24,946 nt of DNA, taken from NCBI GenBank assembly GCA_902490445.1, contig CABUDZ010000020.1, positions 1 to 24,946 of the forward strand. Reading direction: 5' to 3'. The DNA comes from an uncultured Collinsella sp. GTDB lineage: Bacteria; Actinomycetota; Coriobacteriia; Coriobacteriales; Coriobacteriaceae. Numbering within the stretch: position 1 is the first letter of the stretch; every line of letters begins with the position of its first letter. This document shows positions 24,327 through 24,946 of this stretch, one piece after another. The translations under genes and the position numbers were made by a program. A model generated the notes under the pieces. The model did no database searches. It saw nothing but the letters and a program-made list of their open reading frames with translations, and was not told where the DNA came from.

Positions 24327-24332
24327 TATAAT
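24327..24332 (+). promoter_or_regulatory. -10 element of recQ
   Basis: A perfect TATAAT lies 31 bases before the recQ start codon. The -35 region (about 24304-24309) is GC-rich and does not match the consensus. Confidence 0.45.
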
Positions 24333-24363
24333 CGGCGGCAGATGATTCTGACGTTAGGAAACC

Positions 24364-24946
24364 ATGACCGATAGCATGCAGCAGATGGCGCTTGACACGC
24401 TCGGCGCCTATTTTGGCTACACCTCGTTTCGTCCGGGGCAGGACCGCATGGTCGATGCGATCCTTGCCGGTCGCGATGCACTGGGTGTTATGCCCACGGG
24501 CGCCGGCAAGTCCATTTGCTACCAGGTGCCCGCGCTCATGCTGCCCGGCATCACCTTTGTGGTGAGTCCGCTGCTGTCGCTTATGGAGGACCAGACCCGT
24601 GCGTTGCTCGCGGCGGGTGCGCGACCCAGCTATCTCAACTCCAGCCTTACTCCGGCCCAGCAAAACACCGTGCTCAAGCGGGCGCGCGAGGGCCGCTACC
24701 AGCTTATGTACGTGGCGCCCGAGCGCCTGCTCGAGCCGCGCTTTTTAGCCTTTGCGCAGGAAGCCGCGGCGGACGGTGGCATTGGCGTGCCGCTTGTGGC
24801 CATTGACGAGGCCCACTGCGTGAGCCAATGGGGCCAGGATTTCCGCCCCGCCTACCTACAGATTCGTGAGTTCATCGATTCCCTGCCGCAGCGCCCCATC
24901 GTGGCGGCCTTTACCGCTACGGCGACTGAGCGTGTGCGCGCGGACA
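24364..24946 (+). CDS. recQ: ATP-dependent DNA helicase RecQ, N-terminal part, cut by the window edge
   Basis: The reading frame is open to the end of the window and gives 194 codons of an expected protein of about 500-650 residues. It begins MTDSMQQMALDTLGAYFGY and has the RecQ motif 0 FGYTSFRPGQ. Walker A is MPTGAGKS at about residues 43-50, motif Ia is VVSPLLSLMEDQ, and Walker B is AIDEAHCVSQWGQDFRPAY. Motif III is AFTATAT near the cut. RecQ unwinds DNA during recombination and fork repair. The start is ATG 24364, preceded by TAGGAAACC and a TATAAT box. The downstream HRDC and RQC domains are beyond the window. Confidence 0.95.
   Translation, partial: MTDSMQQMALDTLGAYFGYTSFRPGQDRMVDAILAGRDALGVMPTGAGKSICYQVPALMLPGITFVVSPLLSLMEDQTRALLAAGARPSYLNSSLTPAQQNTVLKRAREGRYQLMYVAPERLLEPRFLAFAQEAAADGGIGVPLVAIDEAHCVSQWGQDFRPAYLQIREFIDSLPQRPIVAAFTATATERVRAD

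Noticed and set aside
24073..24363. tRNA or known riboswitch in the hairpin-rich gap before recQ
   Set aside because: Two adjacent hairpins exist, but no cloverleaf, CCA end or riboswitch core was recognised.

Overview
The window is high-GC bacterial DNA with short intergenic gaps, clear Shine-Dalgarno sites and a gut-commensal style gene set (rubrerythrin, mannose-family PTS, UTRA-type GntR regulators). It looks like a chromosomal segment of a Coriobacteriia member, most plausibly Collinsella or a close relative. That assignment is an inference from base composition, gene content and remembered resemblance of the dispersed GGGACAG-type elements; no 16S or other marker is present.

Left half (1-13.8 kb), mostly on the + strand: housekeeping, redox and DNA-repair genes. 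In order: an Rrf2-family Fe-S regulator, a MutY-like DNA glycosylase without its Fe-S cluster, rubrerythrin, a small single-pass membrane protein, RmuC, an ABC exporter half-transporter, endonuclease III (Nth), Mfd, a PAP2-family phosphatase, a threonine-aldolase-like PLP enzyme and a GNAT acetyltransferase.

Right half (13.9-24.1 kb): a carbohydrate-uptake locus. It holds a minus-strand GntR/UTRA regulator diverging from a SIS-domain FrlB-like enzyme, an EamA-family transporter, a mannose-family PTS (fused IIA-IIB, IIC, IID), a second SIS-domain FrlB-like enzyme, a HAD phosphatase/phosphomutase, a YitT-family membrane protein and a second GntR/UTRA regulator. The set 'mannose-type PTS + two FrlB-like SIS enzymes + UTRA regulator, without a sugar kinase' resembles known glycated-amino-acid (Amadori product) pathways. 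In those, the PTS phosphorylates fructosamine or glucoselysine on entry and SIS deglycases release a sugar phosphate and an amine. The EamA protein could export the freed amino acid. A CGTTATA-type half-site recurs upstream of the EamA gene, the PTS operon and the second gntR gene, suggesting one shared operator. A different 18-bp repeat occurs twice in the region between the first gntR gene and the first SIS gene.

The 3' edge begins a RecQ helicase, cut by the window. Intergenic DNA is rich in structure: several clear intrinsic terminators, a long 34-bp-arm palindrome after rubrerythrin, a 120-bp palindrome before the YitT gene, a 19-bp hairpin after the first SIS gene, and a dispersed family of small elements with a GGGACAG core, mostly flanked by inverted repeats. 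No rRNA, tRNA, CRISPR array, transposase gene or phage gene was recognised.
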